A DNA stretch of 64,000 bases from Methanothermobacter thermautotrophicus (GTDB lineage: Archaea > Methanobacteriota > Methanobacteria > Methanobacteriales > Methanothermobacteraceae): positions 1 to 64,000 of the forward strand of contig NZ_QKOF01000003.1 of assembly GCF_014889545.1 (NCBI RefSeq). Direction: 5' to 3'. The notes beneath the pieces are model-generated. The model was not told the origin of the DNA. It did no database searches and saw only the letters and a list, made by a program, of their open reading frames with translations. Positions 16,264 to 25,110 of this stretch are shown here, piece by piece. Each line of letters begins with the position of its first letter. Position 1 is the stretch's first letter. The position numbers and the translations under genes were made by a program.

Positions 16264-16647
16264 ATGGCAATCTGGCAAGGTAAATCAATGAAAAAACCCA
16301 GTGGCGGAAGAGCCAAGATGAACCGTGGTAAAAGGAAGTATGAACTTGGAAGGGAGCCTGCTGAGACAAAGATCGGTGACAGGCGTGTAAGGATGATAAG
16401 GACACGCGGAGGCAACACCAAGGTCAGGCTCGCTTCAGATACAAGGATAAACGTGGTTGACCCTGAAACCGGTAAGGTTGAAATTGCAGAGATAAGGAAC
16501 GTCGTTGAGAACACAGCAAACCCCCACTTCGTAAGGAGGAATATCATAACCAGGGGTGCTGTTGTTGAGACAAACCTTGGAAACGTCAGGGTCACATCAA
16601 GGCCAGGTCAGGACGGTGTCATAAACGGAGTCCTGATCAGGGAATAA
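16264..16647 (+). CDS. rps8e: 30S ribosomal protein S8e
   Basis: 127 residues, the archaeal short form. It starts [15 protein letters not shown] with the basic [18 protein letters not shown] stretch. [29 protein letters not shown] and [14 protein letters not shown] are diagnostic of S8e. It binds small-subunit rRNA and is found in archaea and eukaryotes only. The start codon follows GAGGTGAAATA. Followed 19 bases later by the DNA polymerase fragment gene polB2, so ribosome and replication genes share a transcript here. Confidence 0.96.
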   Translation: MAIWQGKSMKKPSGGRAKMNRGKRKYELGREPAETKIGDRRVRMIRTRGGNTKVRLASDTRINVVDPETGKVEIAEIRNVVENTANPHFVRRNIITRGAVVETNLGNVRVTSRPGQDGVINGVLIRE

Positions 16648-16666
16648 GAAAGATTAAACCCCCGCG

Positions 16667-17338
16667 GTGTCCCCATTGTCTAAGGCGGAGGATGAGATAC
16701 TCTCCCAGGTGAAAAGGTTCCTGAAACACATAAACACTAACCTCCCTGAGGGCATGGAACTGGAATTTGAGGGCTTCTACCGCAGGGGCTTCTTCGTAAC
16801 AAAAAAGAGGTACGCCCTCATAGAGGATGACACAATAGTTGCAAAGGGTCTTGAACTTGTAAGGCGTGACTGGGCACCCATAGCTAAAAAAACCCAGCGA
16901 AAGGTCCTGATGGCCATCCTCAGTGATGGATCCCCTGAGAAGGCCAGGGAGATAATAAGGGAAGTCGTGGGGCGTATAAGACGGGGTGAAGTGGAACTCG
17001 ATGACCTGGTGATACACACCCAGATCACAAGGGACCTCTCTGAGTACAAACAGATAGGTCCCCATGTCATCGCTGCAAAGAGATCCCTGGAGAAGGGAAG
17101 GCGTGTTGAGAGGGGCTCCATAGTGAGGTACATCATCGTGAAGGGAAGGGGCCCCATAAGTCAGAGGGCCTTCCCGGTTGAGGACGCAGGGGACATGGAA
17201 TACGACCCCGACTATTACATTGAAAACCAGGTGATGGCTGCGGTATCACGCATAATGTCATCCCTGGGTTACTCCACAGAGGATATTAACTCGTTATCCT
17301 CTGGTGAAAGGCAGAGCAGCCTGGACGCATTCTTCTAA
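16667..17338 (+). CDS. polB2: Family B DNA polymerase, small (C-terminal, thumb) subunit PolB2
   Basis: 223 residues that correspond only to the C-terminal part of a family B polymerase. [20 protein letters not shown] (the KKRY palm/thumb motif) is near residue 42. It continues through the thumb with [15 protein letters not shown]. It ends in QSSLDAFF, a PCNA-interacting (PIP) box. The exonuclease domain and catalytic palm motifs A and B are absent. M. thermautotrophicus is known to encode its PolB as two polypeptides, the large one elsewhere on the chromosome; this matches the small one in length. The GTG at 16667 has only a weak ribosome site, so coupling to rps8e is likely. Confidence 0.92.
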   Translation: MSPLSKAEDEILSQVKRFLKHINTNLPEGMELEFEGFYRRGFFVTKKRYALIEDDTIVAKGLELVRRDWAPIAKKTQRKVLMAILSDGSPEKAREIIREVVGRIRRGEVELDDLVIHTQITRDLSEYKQIGPHVIAAKRSLEKGRRVERGSIVRYIIVKGRGPISQRAFPVEDAGDMEYDPDYYIENQVMAAVSRIMSSLGYSTEDINSLSSGERQSSLDAFF

Positions 17339-17509
17339 TCCTCTGAAATAATTTATCTGATCTGCTGGAGTTTTTTATACTATTTTTCATTTCTCTTTTT
17401 CATTTAAAAAGACCACCCCCCTTTTTACTGATTCACGCACCCAGCATTAAACCAACAATGTTATAATTGATTAGTTATAGAGTTTTATCACAGAGAAGTA
17501 GGTGGGACG
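17339..17509. terminator. T-rich termination region after polB2 and promoter of the HAD gene
   Basis: 17370-17405 is strongly pyrimidine-rich (GTTTTTTATACTATTTTTC and further T tracts), a likely terminator. The following 100 bases are AT-rich and should hold the promoter of the HAD gene. No coding sequence is seen. Confidence 0.4.
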
Positions 17510-18190
17510 ATGCTGAAGGCGGTTTTCTTTGATATCGATGATACACTGTATGACACCTCAGGATTTGCTAAACTTGCAAGAAAGGCTGCCCTTAACGTCA
17601 TGATAGATGCGGGTCTACCACTAACACAGGAGGAGGCCTACAAGCTTCTCAGGGAGATAATCTCTGAGAAGGGATCAAACTATGACAGGCATTTCAATGT
17701 CCTGACAAAGACGGTCTTCGGTGAGGAGAAACCATTGCTCATTGCCCTTGGAATGATAACATACCACAACGTCAAGTTCGCCCTACTGAGACCCTTCCCC
17801 AACACCACATCCACCCTAATCGACCTCAAAAGTAAGGGGTACAGGTTAGGTGTTATCTCAAACGGTATAACGATAAAGCAGTGGGAGAAGCTCATAAGAC
17901 TCGGCATCCACCACTTCTTCGATGAGGTCGTCACTTCAGACGAAGTGGGCTTCGAAAAACCCAACATAAGGATCTTTGAGGAAGCCCTCAGGAGGATGGG
18001 ATGCAAACCCGAGAGGTCAGTGATGGTTGGTAACAAGTTCAATGAGGACATACTGGGAGCCGCAAATGCGGGTATGGCAGCCATACTGGTCAACTCAGAG
18101 TTAACGGACGCAGAAAGGGACTACGTTGAGAAGAAGGGCCTTGATGTTACGGTCATAGATGATATCAGTCAGCTTAAGGAGATCCTTTAG
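17510..18190 (+). CDS. HAD-superfamily hydrolase (subfamily IA)
   Basis: 226 residues. Motif I is FFDIDDTLYD (Asp8, Asp10), with the variant 'DIDDT' typical of an archaeal group. Motif II is ISNG near residue 119, followed by Lys in EKPN and motif III in MVGNKFNEDILGAANAG near residue 175. An alpha-helical cap is inserted between motifs I and II. It is a phosphatase of small phosphorylated metabolites; the substrate cannot be deduced. The start ATG has GTGGGAC upstream. The next gene is 100 bases away. Confidence 0.88.
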   Translation: MLKAVFFDIDDTLYDTSGFAKLARKAALNVMIDAGLPLTQEEAYKLLREIISEKGSNYDRHFNVLTKTVFGEEKPLLIALGMITYHNVKFALLRPFPNTTSTLIDLKSKGYRLGVISNGITIKQWEKLIRLGIHHFFDEVVTSDEVGFEKPNIRIFEEALRRMGCKPERSVMVGNKFNEDILGAANAGMAAILVNSELTDAERDYVEKKGLDVTVIDDISQLKEIL

Positions 18191-18258
18191 TTTCTTTTCA
18201 TATATGGGGGATTTCAGTGGGCTCTCCCCGTTCCCATGAAATCTCTCATCCGCGGGGG

Positions 18259-18297
18259 ATGAACATGATGGACATTGATAAGGGGGATGAATCATGA
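18259..18297 (+). other. Possible 12-codon leader ORF overlapping the AAA+ ATPase start
   Basis: An ATG behind GCGGGGG opens a 12-codon frame (MNMMDIDKGDES) whose TGA overlaps the ATPase start codon (ATGA). The same GGGGGAT motif occurs three times in this leader. The arrangement would couple translation, but there is no proof it is translated. Confidence 0.3.
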
Positions 18298-19859
18298 ACT
18301 GCGAAGGATACTACCACGATGAGAACATGGTTGAAATCTTTGAGGAACTGAAACAGCCAAAAACCCTTGAAGAGCTGGGTTTATCCTATTTCTTTGTAAG
18401 GGACCTTATACTTAAGATAATGTTAACCTACGGGACCGTTAAAACCCAGAGAATTACGGATATAACTGGCATACACCTTGATATACTTGAAGAGATCCTG
18501 GGTCAGATGGAGAAGGACGGATTCTGCGCCCAGGTTGGGGGCAGTTTTCTCTTCTCCAGTGTCGAATACACCCTCACAAAGAGGGGTGTTGAGAAGGCCC
18601 GCCTTGTAATGGAGGAAAACCCCTACATGGGGATAGCCCCTGTACCATATGAGAGATACTTTGAGCTAATGGATAAACAGCTCAGTAACCGTTTCCCCAT
18701 AAGAATACCTGATGAGGTCATTGAAGGAACCTTCAGGGATGTGGTGGGACTATCCTATGCAAAGGAGTGCCTTGTGGATTCCTGCACAGTGGGTAAGGGA
18801 CTCTTTGTCTATGGGGCTCCGGGTACAGGGAAGACATTCATAATAAGCAAGGCCTCAGACCTCCTGCCCCCCATAGTGATCCCCCGCTTCATAGAGTTCA
18901 GCGGGAGGGTTATACAGATCTATGCCCCTGACTTCCACAGGCCATGCCCTGAAGAACCCGAGGACCCCAGATGGATAAAGATACACGCACCCTTCGTTTT
19001 CACTGGCTCTGAATTAAGTTTAAATGAACTGGAGACAACCTACAACATGAGCAAGGGGGTATATGAGACTTCACCCATCATAAAGGCCAATGGGGGAGTC
19101 CTTCTCATCGATGACCTTGGAAGGCAGCGGGATGACCATGAGGTGATCCTCAACCGCCTCATAGTCCCCCTGGAGAACAGGAAGGATGTGATCTATATAA
19201 GGGGCGTCCCGGTTATATTCCACACCCACTTCATACCTGCCTTCTCAACAAACCTGGATGTCAGCATAATGGACGAGGCCCACCTCAGAAGGGCCCCCCT
19301 CCACATATTCCTCAGACACCCTCCAGTTGAAAACGTTGCAGAGGTTTTCAGGCGCAATCTTGATGAAATAGGGGAGGAATACGATGATGAGGTTGTTGAA
19401 AGGATTAAGATGGTCTACACCCCTGTTGCCGATGGAGGGGAGGGTCTACAGCCCAGCTATGCCCATGCAAGGGACCTTGCCCAGATAGCACAGGCAGTCA
19501 GAATCAACATGGGAAAGGAGAAGGTGGACCTTGAGGTGATTGAGAGGGCCCTTGATAAGCACGTTCTGATAGCCCTCCAGAGGATGGATATTGATATAAG
19601 CCAGGTGCATCACAGCATAAGGACATTTCGTATCATTACAGGCGACCCTGATAGCGCCGAGAGGGTCTTACGACTCTACGGAGCTCTTACAGTTGCAAGG
19701 GAGGACGGGGCCGTCCTTGCAGATTTTGAGGACTCGATAAGTCCTTCACAGCTCCTTGAACACCTTCAGAGTCAGGGAGTGGCCACAAGGCGGGTAGATG
19801 TCATCTCTGAGACCAAGAGGGAAATTAAGAAGGCTATACTTGAATACGGTGACGGTTGA
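18294..19859 (+). CDS. AAA+ ATPase with N-terminal winged-helix domain (type found near bacterial Flp/tight-adherence pilus loci)
   Basis: 521 residues. Residues 20-115 form a winged-helix-like domain (KTLEELGLSYFFVRDLILK...LTKRGVEKARLVMEENPYMG). The ATPase domain has Walker A GAPGTGKT (174-181), Walker B LLIDD (270-274), the GRQ sensor-like segment and FSTNLD (sensor 1). A C-terminal domain from about 440 looks like a small ferredoxin-fold module. I recall close relatives in myxobacteria and Chloroflexi beside pilus-assembly genes, function unknown. The insertion with Cys and Pro around 215-235 is also typical of that group. It is followed six bases later by a membrane-anchored protein gene. 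Confidence 0.8.
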   Translation: MNCEGYYHDENMVEIFEELKQPKTLEELGLSYFFVRDLILKIMLTYGTVKTQRITDITGIHLDILEEILGQMEKDGFCAQVGGSFLFSSVEYTLTKRGVEKARLVMEENPYMGIAPVPYERYFELMDKQLSNRFPIRIPDEVIEGTFRDVVGLSYAKECLVDSCTVGKGLFVYGAPGTGKTFIISKASDLLPPIVIPRFIEFSGRVIQIYAPDFHRPCPEEPEDPRWIKIHAPFVFTGSELSLNELETTYNMSKGVYETSPIIKANGGVLLIDDLGRQRDDHEVILNRLIVPLENRKDVIYIRGVPVIFHTHFIPAFSTNLDVSIMDEAHLRRAPLHIFLRHPPVENVAEVFRRNLDEIGEEYDDEVVERIKMVYTPVADGGEGLQPSYAHARDLAQIAQAVRINMGKEKVDLEVIERALDKHVLIALQRMDIDISQVHHSIRTFRIITGDPDSAERVLRLYGALTVAREDGAVLADFEDSISPSQLLEHLQSQGVATRRVDVISETKREIKKAILEYGDG

Positions 19860-19865
19860 CCGGTT

Positions 19866-20687
19866 GTGTTTTTGATGGATGCACTGCTTGTGAACGTGGC
19901 GGTTACGGTACTGGTATCCCTGGGTGCATGGTCCTTCCTTGAATTCATCCCCAATCTGCTTCCAGGGGAGGTGGGAAGGCTGGCTGCACGCCTCAGACCA
20001 CTCCCCTCAGGCGTGATGGAGGTGACCCACCACATCAACCTTCTGAGAACAGGAAGACCATGGCAGCGCTTCATGGCCCGTGAGGTCATAGGTGAACTCT
20101 TCAAAATCAGGATACGTGAACTTGAGGCTCTGAAGTATGAGGAGTGGAGGAGTGAACTTGAATCCCAGAAGGAGCTAATGGAAAGGCGCGAGCTAAGCGA
20201 CGATGAGATCCTCCACATCGAGGCAGGGAAGGAGATGCTTGGAAATTCAGAAGTTGAAGTGCAGAGGCCAGAGGGGGCTGTTTATCCCACACCCTGCGAG
20301 GAGGAGTTCATAAGGATCAGAAATCATAAAAAGGAATTCCTGGATGATCTGAGGGTCAGATACTCTGATTTCAGGATATGGGCCCCCAGGAACAGGGATA
20401 TCCTGAGGTACATACAGGAGAAGGTTTTCAGGAGGGAGGAATTTGACCTTGAGAGCCTGAGGGACCACAGCAGGGAATGGGCCCTCGTGAACATCTGGGG
20501 CATGGAACCTCCCCGGAGTTACCCTGAGGAGGAACTCCTTGAGGACTTGCTGCTCTACCTGGAGCTGAGGGGTGATGATTCAACTGCAATCAAACTGGCC
20601 CGTGCCCTTGTCGCTAACAATGACTCCCTGATGTACCTTGATGAGGTTATAGGTACCGTTTCAGCATGGAAGACCAGAGGGAACTGA
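19866..20687 (+). CDS. Membrane-anchored protein of unknown function, partner of the AAA+ ATPase
   Basis: 273 residues. One N-terminal transmembrane helix (residues about 4-28) is followed by a long, highly charged, mostly helical cytoplasmic region. This includes a Glu/Arg-rich probable coiled coil near 75-125. The C-terminal 60 residues look like a helical repeat (EEELLEDLLLYLELRGDDSTAIKLARALV). I recognise no domain. The six-base spacing after the ATPase gene suggests one transcript and a common task at the membrane. GTG 19866 has no good ribosome site, so coupling is likely; ATG 19875 is an alternative. Confidence 0.65.
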   Translation: MFLMDALLVNVAVTVLVSLGAWSFLEFIPNLLPGEVGRLAARLRPLPSGVMEVTHHINLLRTGRPWQRFMAREVIGELFKIRIRELEALKYEEWRSELESQKELMERRELSDDEILHIEAGKEMLGNSEVEVQRPEGAVYPTPCEEEFIRIRNHKKEFLDDLRVRYSDFRIWAPRNRDILRYIQEKVFRREEFDLESLRDHSREWALVNIWGMEPPRSYPEEELLEDLLLYLELRGDDSTAIKLARALVANNDSLMYLDEVIGTVSAWKTRGN

Positions 20688-20746
20688 TACTCTTCAGGAT
20701 GGTAATTTTTTGCTGTTCCCCCATTACCTGAATGTTCCCATGCATA

Positions 20747-21520
20747 TTATATTTCTATTTCCAGTCCGATCGGGCAGTGGTCTGAGCCCATGACATCTGA
20801 GAGTATCCAGGACCTTTTAACATTCCCTGCGAACTCCTGGTTTACAAAGAAGTAGTCGAGTCTCCATCCAACGTTCCTCTCACGGGCCCTTGTCCTGTAG
20901 CTCCACCATGTGTACTGTCCCGGTTCACTGTTGAACATCCTGAAGGTGTCCACGTAACCGTTTTCAATGAACTTATCGATCCAGGCCCTTTCAATGGGGA
21001 GGAAACCTGATACATTACTGTTCTCCTTTGGCCTTGCAAGGTCTATCTCCCTGTGGGCTGTGTTGAAGTCGCCACATATAACCACGTTCCTTCCCGAGTC
21101 CCTCTCCCGGTTGACGTCCTCAAGGAATGCGTCATAGAATTCCAGTTTATACTTCAGTCTTTCATCTGACATCTTTCCATTGGGGAAGTATATGTTGTAG
21201 AGGAGGAAGTCGTCAAAGTCGGCGATCTGTATCCTGCCCTCTGTGTCGAACCTCTTTATACCGAAGCCCTCCCTCACTGAAGAGGGAGGTATCCTTGTGT
21301 ACATGGCAACCCCGCTGTAACCCTTCCTCTCGGCAGGGGTGAAGAAGCTCATGTAGCCCTCAACGTGCCTGAGCTTCCTGGGGAGCTGTTCAGGCTTTGC
21401 CTTGATCTCCTGGAGGCATAGGATGTCTGGATTCTCATTCATGAACCATTCAAGGAACCCCTTCCTGTGGACTGCCCTGAGGCCGTTTACGTTCCAGGAT
21501 ATTATTTTCAGCACTGTCAT
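20747..21520 (-). CDS. Exonuclease III-family nuclease (Mth212-like AP/uridine endonuclease)
   Basis: 257 residues, usual ExoIII length. Motifs: SWNVNGLRA (residue 8), LQEIK (metal-binding Glu near 37), [23 protein letters not shown] (catalytic Asp/Asn), the WRLDYFFV segment and [11 protein letters not shown] at the end with the Asp-His pair. It cuts DNA at abasic sites and has 3'-exonuclease activity. The M. thermautotrophicus protein of this size and position (Mth212) is known also to nick directly at deoxyuridine, replacing uracil glycosylase in repair. I infer the same here. Converges with the upstream membrane protein gene; monocistronic. Confidence 0.93.
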   Translation of the reverse strand: MTVLKIISWNVNGLRAVHRKGFLEWFMNENPDILCLQEIKAKPEQLPRKLRHVEGYMSFFTPAERKGYSGVAMYTRIPPSSVREGFGIKRFDTEGRIQIADFDDFLLYNIYFPNGKMSDERLKYKLEFYDAFLEDVNRERDSGRNVVICGDFNTAHREIDLARPKENSNVSGFLPIERAWIDKFIENGYVDTFRMFNSEPGQYTWWSYRTRARERNVGWRLDYFFVNQEFAGNVKRSWILSDVMGSDHCPIGLEIEI

Positions 21521-21670
21521 TATACCACCTAATTATTTCTGTCAAGCAGATTAAATATTGGCACATGGCCTCTGTATTTGCTTATTCTTTCTGCTACCAC
21601 ACCCATATGCTTTATTCTGATATCCAGACAGGTTTTTAGGGGCTCTGTTCATGAATTCTGCATATGCAGG

Positions 21671-23581
21671 CTAAAATATGAGTGGCAGTATCCTTGCAAA
21701 GATCCCGCCCAGGAATATCGCTGTTCCAAGGTTTGCAAGGGTTATGATGGATGTTGATCTCCAGCCGAATTCCCTGGCAAGTATTGCGATTGTTGAGAGG
21801 CATGGGAAGTAGAGCATGCCGACCAGGGTCAGGACGAGGATCTGGGGTGCAGTGAGGGCGGCCCCTATGTTTGTCCCAACCAGTGACACCAGCCCAAGGA
21901 GTATGAACTCCTTCCTGACGGCCCCCAGTATCAGGAGTATGCCTGCAAATACCGGCAGTTTAAGCCATCCGACTGTGAGTGGTGCCATGAAGGCGCTGAT
22001 GGGATTGAGCCATCCAAGGGCGTATAGTAACTGTATCATGGAGCTTCCAATGATGTATATGGGGAATACAAGGTAGATCAGGGATTTTGTCCTTATCCAG
22101 GTCTGCCTTGCTATTACACGGAATGAGGGCATTTTAAGGGAGTGCATTTCCATTATAAGCCCGGTCGTTTCCCCTGGAAGTGCCTTGAGGGCCACCTTAC
22201 CCATTATGAATATTATAAGCAGGTCCAGGGCGTAGAGGCCTATGGCCCACCATACATTCACGAAGAGGGCTACGAGTCCAAGGATGAGGATGGTCCTTGC
22301 AGCGCACGGTGCGAAGGATATTGCGAAGGCTGCAAGGAGTCTCTCCCTGTGGGTCTCGAGTATCCTTGTGCTGTCAATTGCAGGGACGCTGCACCCGTAC
22401 CCCAGTATGAGGGGTATGAGGGCCTTCCCATGGAGCCCTATCTTCCTCATGAAGGCGTCCATCATGAATGCCACCCTGGTGAGAAGACCCGAGTTTTCAA
22501 TGTAGGATAGCATCAGGTAGAAGGGTATGACGAAGGGTATCACCAGGGTCAGACCAGCCACGATACCACCGAAGGCCCCGTTCCATATTATCGATTCAAT
22601 GGAACCTGAAAACTGGGGGTCAACGGGTTGGAAGAACCCGAAGATGCCTGTGAGTGTATCTGAGAGGAACTCCCCGACAACGAAGGTCCAGAGAAGGAGT
22701 CCCCCGACAACCATAACAGATGAGATGTAGCCGTAGACGGGGTGCGTAAGGAAGCTGTCAAGGCGCTCTGATAGTGATGGCTTGATATCCGCCTGCCTCT
22801 GTGCACCTGCAGCTATCATGCTGGAGATGGCGTAACGTTCTGAAGTTATAACTGAAAATGCTGGTTCGCCGTGTATGTCCTCTATTTCAGCTGCCAGTTC
22901 TGATGCAAGCTTTTTAACGTCCTCGGGCATCATTGCTGTTATCTGGGGGTCGTTTTCCAGCAGCTTTATTGCAACCCATCGCCTTGAATATCCCTCCGGG
23001 ATTTCAGGGAGGGTATCCATTAGCTTCCTTATACGGGTCTCGATCTCCTCTCCGTATTCGATTATCCTGGGCTTTATTCTTTTATCAGCCACTTCAACCG
23101 TCTTACGGAGTAGCTCCTGGAGTCCCCTCCCCTTAACTGCAACTGTGGTTACCACCGGCACGCCGAGAACCTTCTCCAGCTTCTCCTCATCTATTGTTAT
23201 CCCCTTCTGTCTGGCCATGTCCACCTGGTTGATGCAGATTACCATGGGAACCTCCATTTCCATGAGCTGGAGTGTGAAGAAGAGGTTCCTCTCGAGGACA
23301 GATGCGTCAAGCACATTTATGACAACGTCAGGCCCTTCCTTGATTATGAAGTCCCTTGATACTATCTCCTCCATGGAGTACGTTGAAAATGAGTATATGC
23401 CTGGCAGATCGATTATGTGGATGTCCCTTCCCTGGAATTTCAGGTAGCCCTCTGCCCTTTCAACGGTTTTCCCGGGCCAGTTGCCGACTATCTGGTTTGA
23501 GCCTGTCAGCTGGTTAAAAATAACACTTTTCCCCACATTGGCGTTTCCTGCAAGTGCAACGGTTATCTCAGATTTTTTCAT
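21671..23581 (-). CDS. feoB: Ferrous iron transporter FeoB
   Basis: 636 residues. The N-terminal G domain has GNANVGKS (G1, residues 12-19), DLPG (G3), NQVD (G4). It is followed by the GDI-like helical domain and a membrane domain of eight or so helices with the paired Gate motifs ([11 protein letters not shown] and FLGGI region). It imports Fe2+ using nucleotide binding. ATG 23581 has AAGGT seven bases upstream; an in-frame TTG two codons earlier is too close to that site. It lies 42 bases downstream of the DtxR-FeoA regulator gene, so regulator and transporter are co-transcribed. No separate FeoA gene is seen. Confidence 0.95.
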   Translation of the reverse strand: MKKSEITVALAGNANVGKSVIFNQLTGSNQIVGNWPGKTVERAEGYLKFQGRDIHIIDLPGIYSFSTYSMEEIVSRDFIIKEGPDVVINVLDASVLERNLFFTLQLMEMEVPMVICINQVDMARQKGITIDEEKLEKVLGVPVVTTVAVKGRGLQELLRKTVEVADKRIKPRIIEYGEEIETRIRKLMDTLPEIPEGYSRRWVAIKLLENDPQITAMMPEDVKKLASELAAEIEDIHGEPAFSVITSERYAISSMIAAGAQRQADIKPSLSERLDSFLTHPVYGYISSVMVVGGLLLWTFVVGEFLSDTLTGIFGFFQPVDPQFSGSIESIIWNGAFGGIVAGLTLVIPFVIPFYLMLSYIENSGLLTRVAFMMDAFMRKIGLHGKALIPLILGYGCSVPAIDSTRILETHRERLLAAFAISFAPCAARTILILGLVALFVNVWWAIGLYALDLLIIFIMGKVALKALPGETTGLIMEMHSLKMPSFRVIARQTWIRTKSLIYLVFPIYIIGSSMIQLLYALGWLNPISAFMAPLTVGWLKLPVFAGILLILGAVRKEFILLGLVSLVGTNIGAALTAPQILVLTLVGMLYFPCLSTIAILAREFGWRSTSIITLANLGTAIFLGGIFARILPLIF

Positions 23582-23623
23582 TGCCAAGACCTTCTAACTG
23601 TTCTATGAATGCACATCTGAGGC

Positions 23624-24340
23624 TCAGTCTTCTGTTTCTATGAAGACGTTATCTGCTATATTCCTTCCCAGGGCCACCCTGGATCCCCTGATCTCCACCT
23701 CCACGGGTCCCTTGAGGGGCGCCCTTTTTATCAGGGTGAGGGGGGCTCCAATGGTTATCCCCATGTCCATTAGCCGCCTCACAACCCTGTAGTCACCCCT
23801 TATGAAGGATACCTTTCCACTCTGGTTTTCATCCATCTCTGTGAGGGATTTCAGGTTTTCGTCACGGCAGCCTATTTCCTCGATATCAGCTTCCTTCATC
23901 TCAATGCATTCTTCGCATGTCTGGAATTTGAATTCGCATGCAGGGATGGGCTTTTCATCCGGGCACTCTCCTGGCATGTTAAGAAGATGGCACAGGGCCC
24001 TTTCAGCATCATCTGAGAGTGAATGTTCCATCTCACAGGCCTGTCTGTGTATCCTCTCCCTTTTTATTCCCAGAACGTCATGGAGGAATCTTTCAAGGAG
24101 CCTGTGCTTTCTTGTTATTTTACGGGCGATCCGGTATCCCCTATCGGTGAGGACGGCTCCCCTGTATGGTGAATATTTAACATATCCATTTGAGTCAAGT
24201 TTTTTAAGCATCTGTGTTACACTTGCAGGGGCGATTCTCATTTCACGGGATATATCTGTCGTGGTAACGGGCTTCCTTGAGTCTGAGAGCCTGTAGATGG
24301 TTTCAAGGTATTCCTCTATATTTTCACTGAGATGCTTCAT
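23624..24340 (-). CDS. DtxR/MntR-family metal-dependent repressor with fused FeoA domain
   Basis: 238 residues. Residues 1-60 are a winged helix ([29 protein letters not shown]). Residues 60-120 are the dimerisation and metal-binding domain ([25 protein letters not shown]). A Cys-rich linker at about 126-160 contains [10 protein letters not shown] then two more Cys pairs. Residues 165-238 are an SH3-like FeoA domain ([27 protein letters not shown]). Iron-bound DtxR shuts off iron uptake genes. ATG 24340 follows AGGTGA. Two palindromes at 24340-24353 and 24369-24382 suggest it represses its own operon with feoB. Confidence 0.92.
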   Translation of the reverse strand: MKHLSENIEEYLETIYRLSDSRKPVTTTDISREMRIAPASVTQMLKKLDSNGYVKYSPYRGAVLTDRGYRIARKITRKHRLLERFLHDVLGIKRERIHRQACEMEHSLSDDAERALCHLLNMPGECPDEKPIPACEFKFQTCEECIEMKEADIEEIGCRDENLKSLTEMDENQSGKVSFIRGDYRVVRRLMDMGITIGAPLTLIKRAPLKGPVEVEIRGSRVALGRNIADNVFIETED

Positions 24341-24353
24341 TAGGTTCACCTAA
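24340..24353. promoter_or_regulatory. DtxR-type operator candidate 1
   Basis: TTAGGTTCACCTAA has perfect 6-bp arms (TTAGGT/ACCTAA) around two bases, the end sequence of the classic DtxR/IdeR box. It covers the ribosome binding site and first base of the dtxR start codon. Confidence 0.6.
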
Positions 24354-24368
24354 AGCCTTGCTGTTAGT

Positions 24369-24382
24369 TTAGTTGAACCTAA
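24369..24382. promoter_or_regulatory. DtxR-type operator candidate 2
   Basis: TTAGTTGAACCTAA repeats the previous box with one mismatch in an arm, 29 bases farther from the gene. It sits directly downstream of the TATA element, near the expected transcription start. Confidence 0.55.
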
Positions 24383-24385
24383 TTC

Positions 24386-24393
24386 AATATAAG
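24386..24393 (-). promoter_or_regulatory. TATA box of the dtxR-feoB operon
   Basis: CTTATATT on the minus strand, about 46-53 bases before the start codon; the two DtxR-type boxes lie between it and the gene. Confidence 0.5.
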
Positions 24394-24464
24394 GTTTTCT
24401 AAAACAGGCGAAAAAAATTAGTGAATGGTTTCCCCTAAGGAATTTGAGTGGAAACCATTCATGT

Positions 24465-25058
24465 TCAGATGGGTAGGATGTCCCTTCCATGGGTCTCGTT
24501 TATAACCTCTGCAAGGCCCACGTACATTGCGGCTGCACCGGTGAATATGCCCTCATAACCTGCCACAACTGTTATAAGTGTTGAACCGGTAATTTCACCA
24601 GCAGTGAGCAGGAAGAAGAGCACAGCAAGGCTTATGAATATTACCTGGATGCCCCTTTTGAGTTTGAGGGTTGCTATGAACATCACCAGGGTGAATAACC
24701 CCCACATGAAAAGGTATGATGCCATTGCAACCGGGTCGGCGCTGGCTGCTGCAGTCCCTGATGTTTCAAGGAACTTGAGGTTAGGGATCACCAGGAGGAG
24801 CACCAGTGACCACCAGAACAGACCATATGATCCAAATGCAACCGTACCGAATGTGTTACCCTTTCTGTATTCCATCACACTTGCAAGTATCTGGGCTATA
24901 CCCCCATAGGCGAACCCCATTGCAAGTATCATGCTGTTTATGGGAAAAAGACCTGCGTTGTGCAGGTTCAGCAGTACGGTGGTTATACCAAACCCCAGAA
25001 GTCCAAGGGGGGCCGGGTTGGCGGTTTTATCTGATATAACCACTTCTGTTTCACGCAT
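24465..25058 (-). CDS. Acetate/succinate channel, GPR1/FUN34/YaaH (SatP) family
   Basis: 197 residues with six predicted membrane helices. It starts with the family signature [11 protein letters not shown] (residues about 16-26) and contains [33 protein letters not shown], also diagnostic. Members conduct acetate or succinate across the membrane. The gene lies 52 bases downstream of acetyl-CoA synthetase on the same strand. Together they would import and activate acetate for biosynthesis, a common carbon supplement in hydrogenotrophic methanogens. Confidence 0.92.
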   Translation of the reverse strand: MRETEVVISDKTANPAPLGLLGFGITTVLLNLHNAGLFPINSMILAMGFAYGGIAQILASVMEYRKGNTFGTVAFGSYGLFWWSLVLLLVIPNLKFLETSGTAAASADPVAMASYLFMWGLFTLVMFIATLKLKRGIQVIFISLAVLFFLLTAGEITGSTLITVVAGYEGIFTGAAAMYVGLAEVINETHGRDILPI

Positions 25059-25110
25059 ATTCTCACCTCATCTATCAATATTATGAATGGGCATGAGATG
25101 GTTCATTCAT

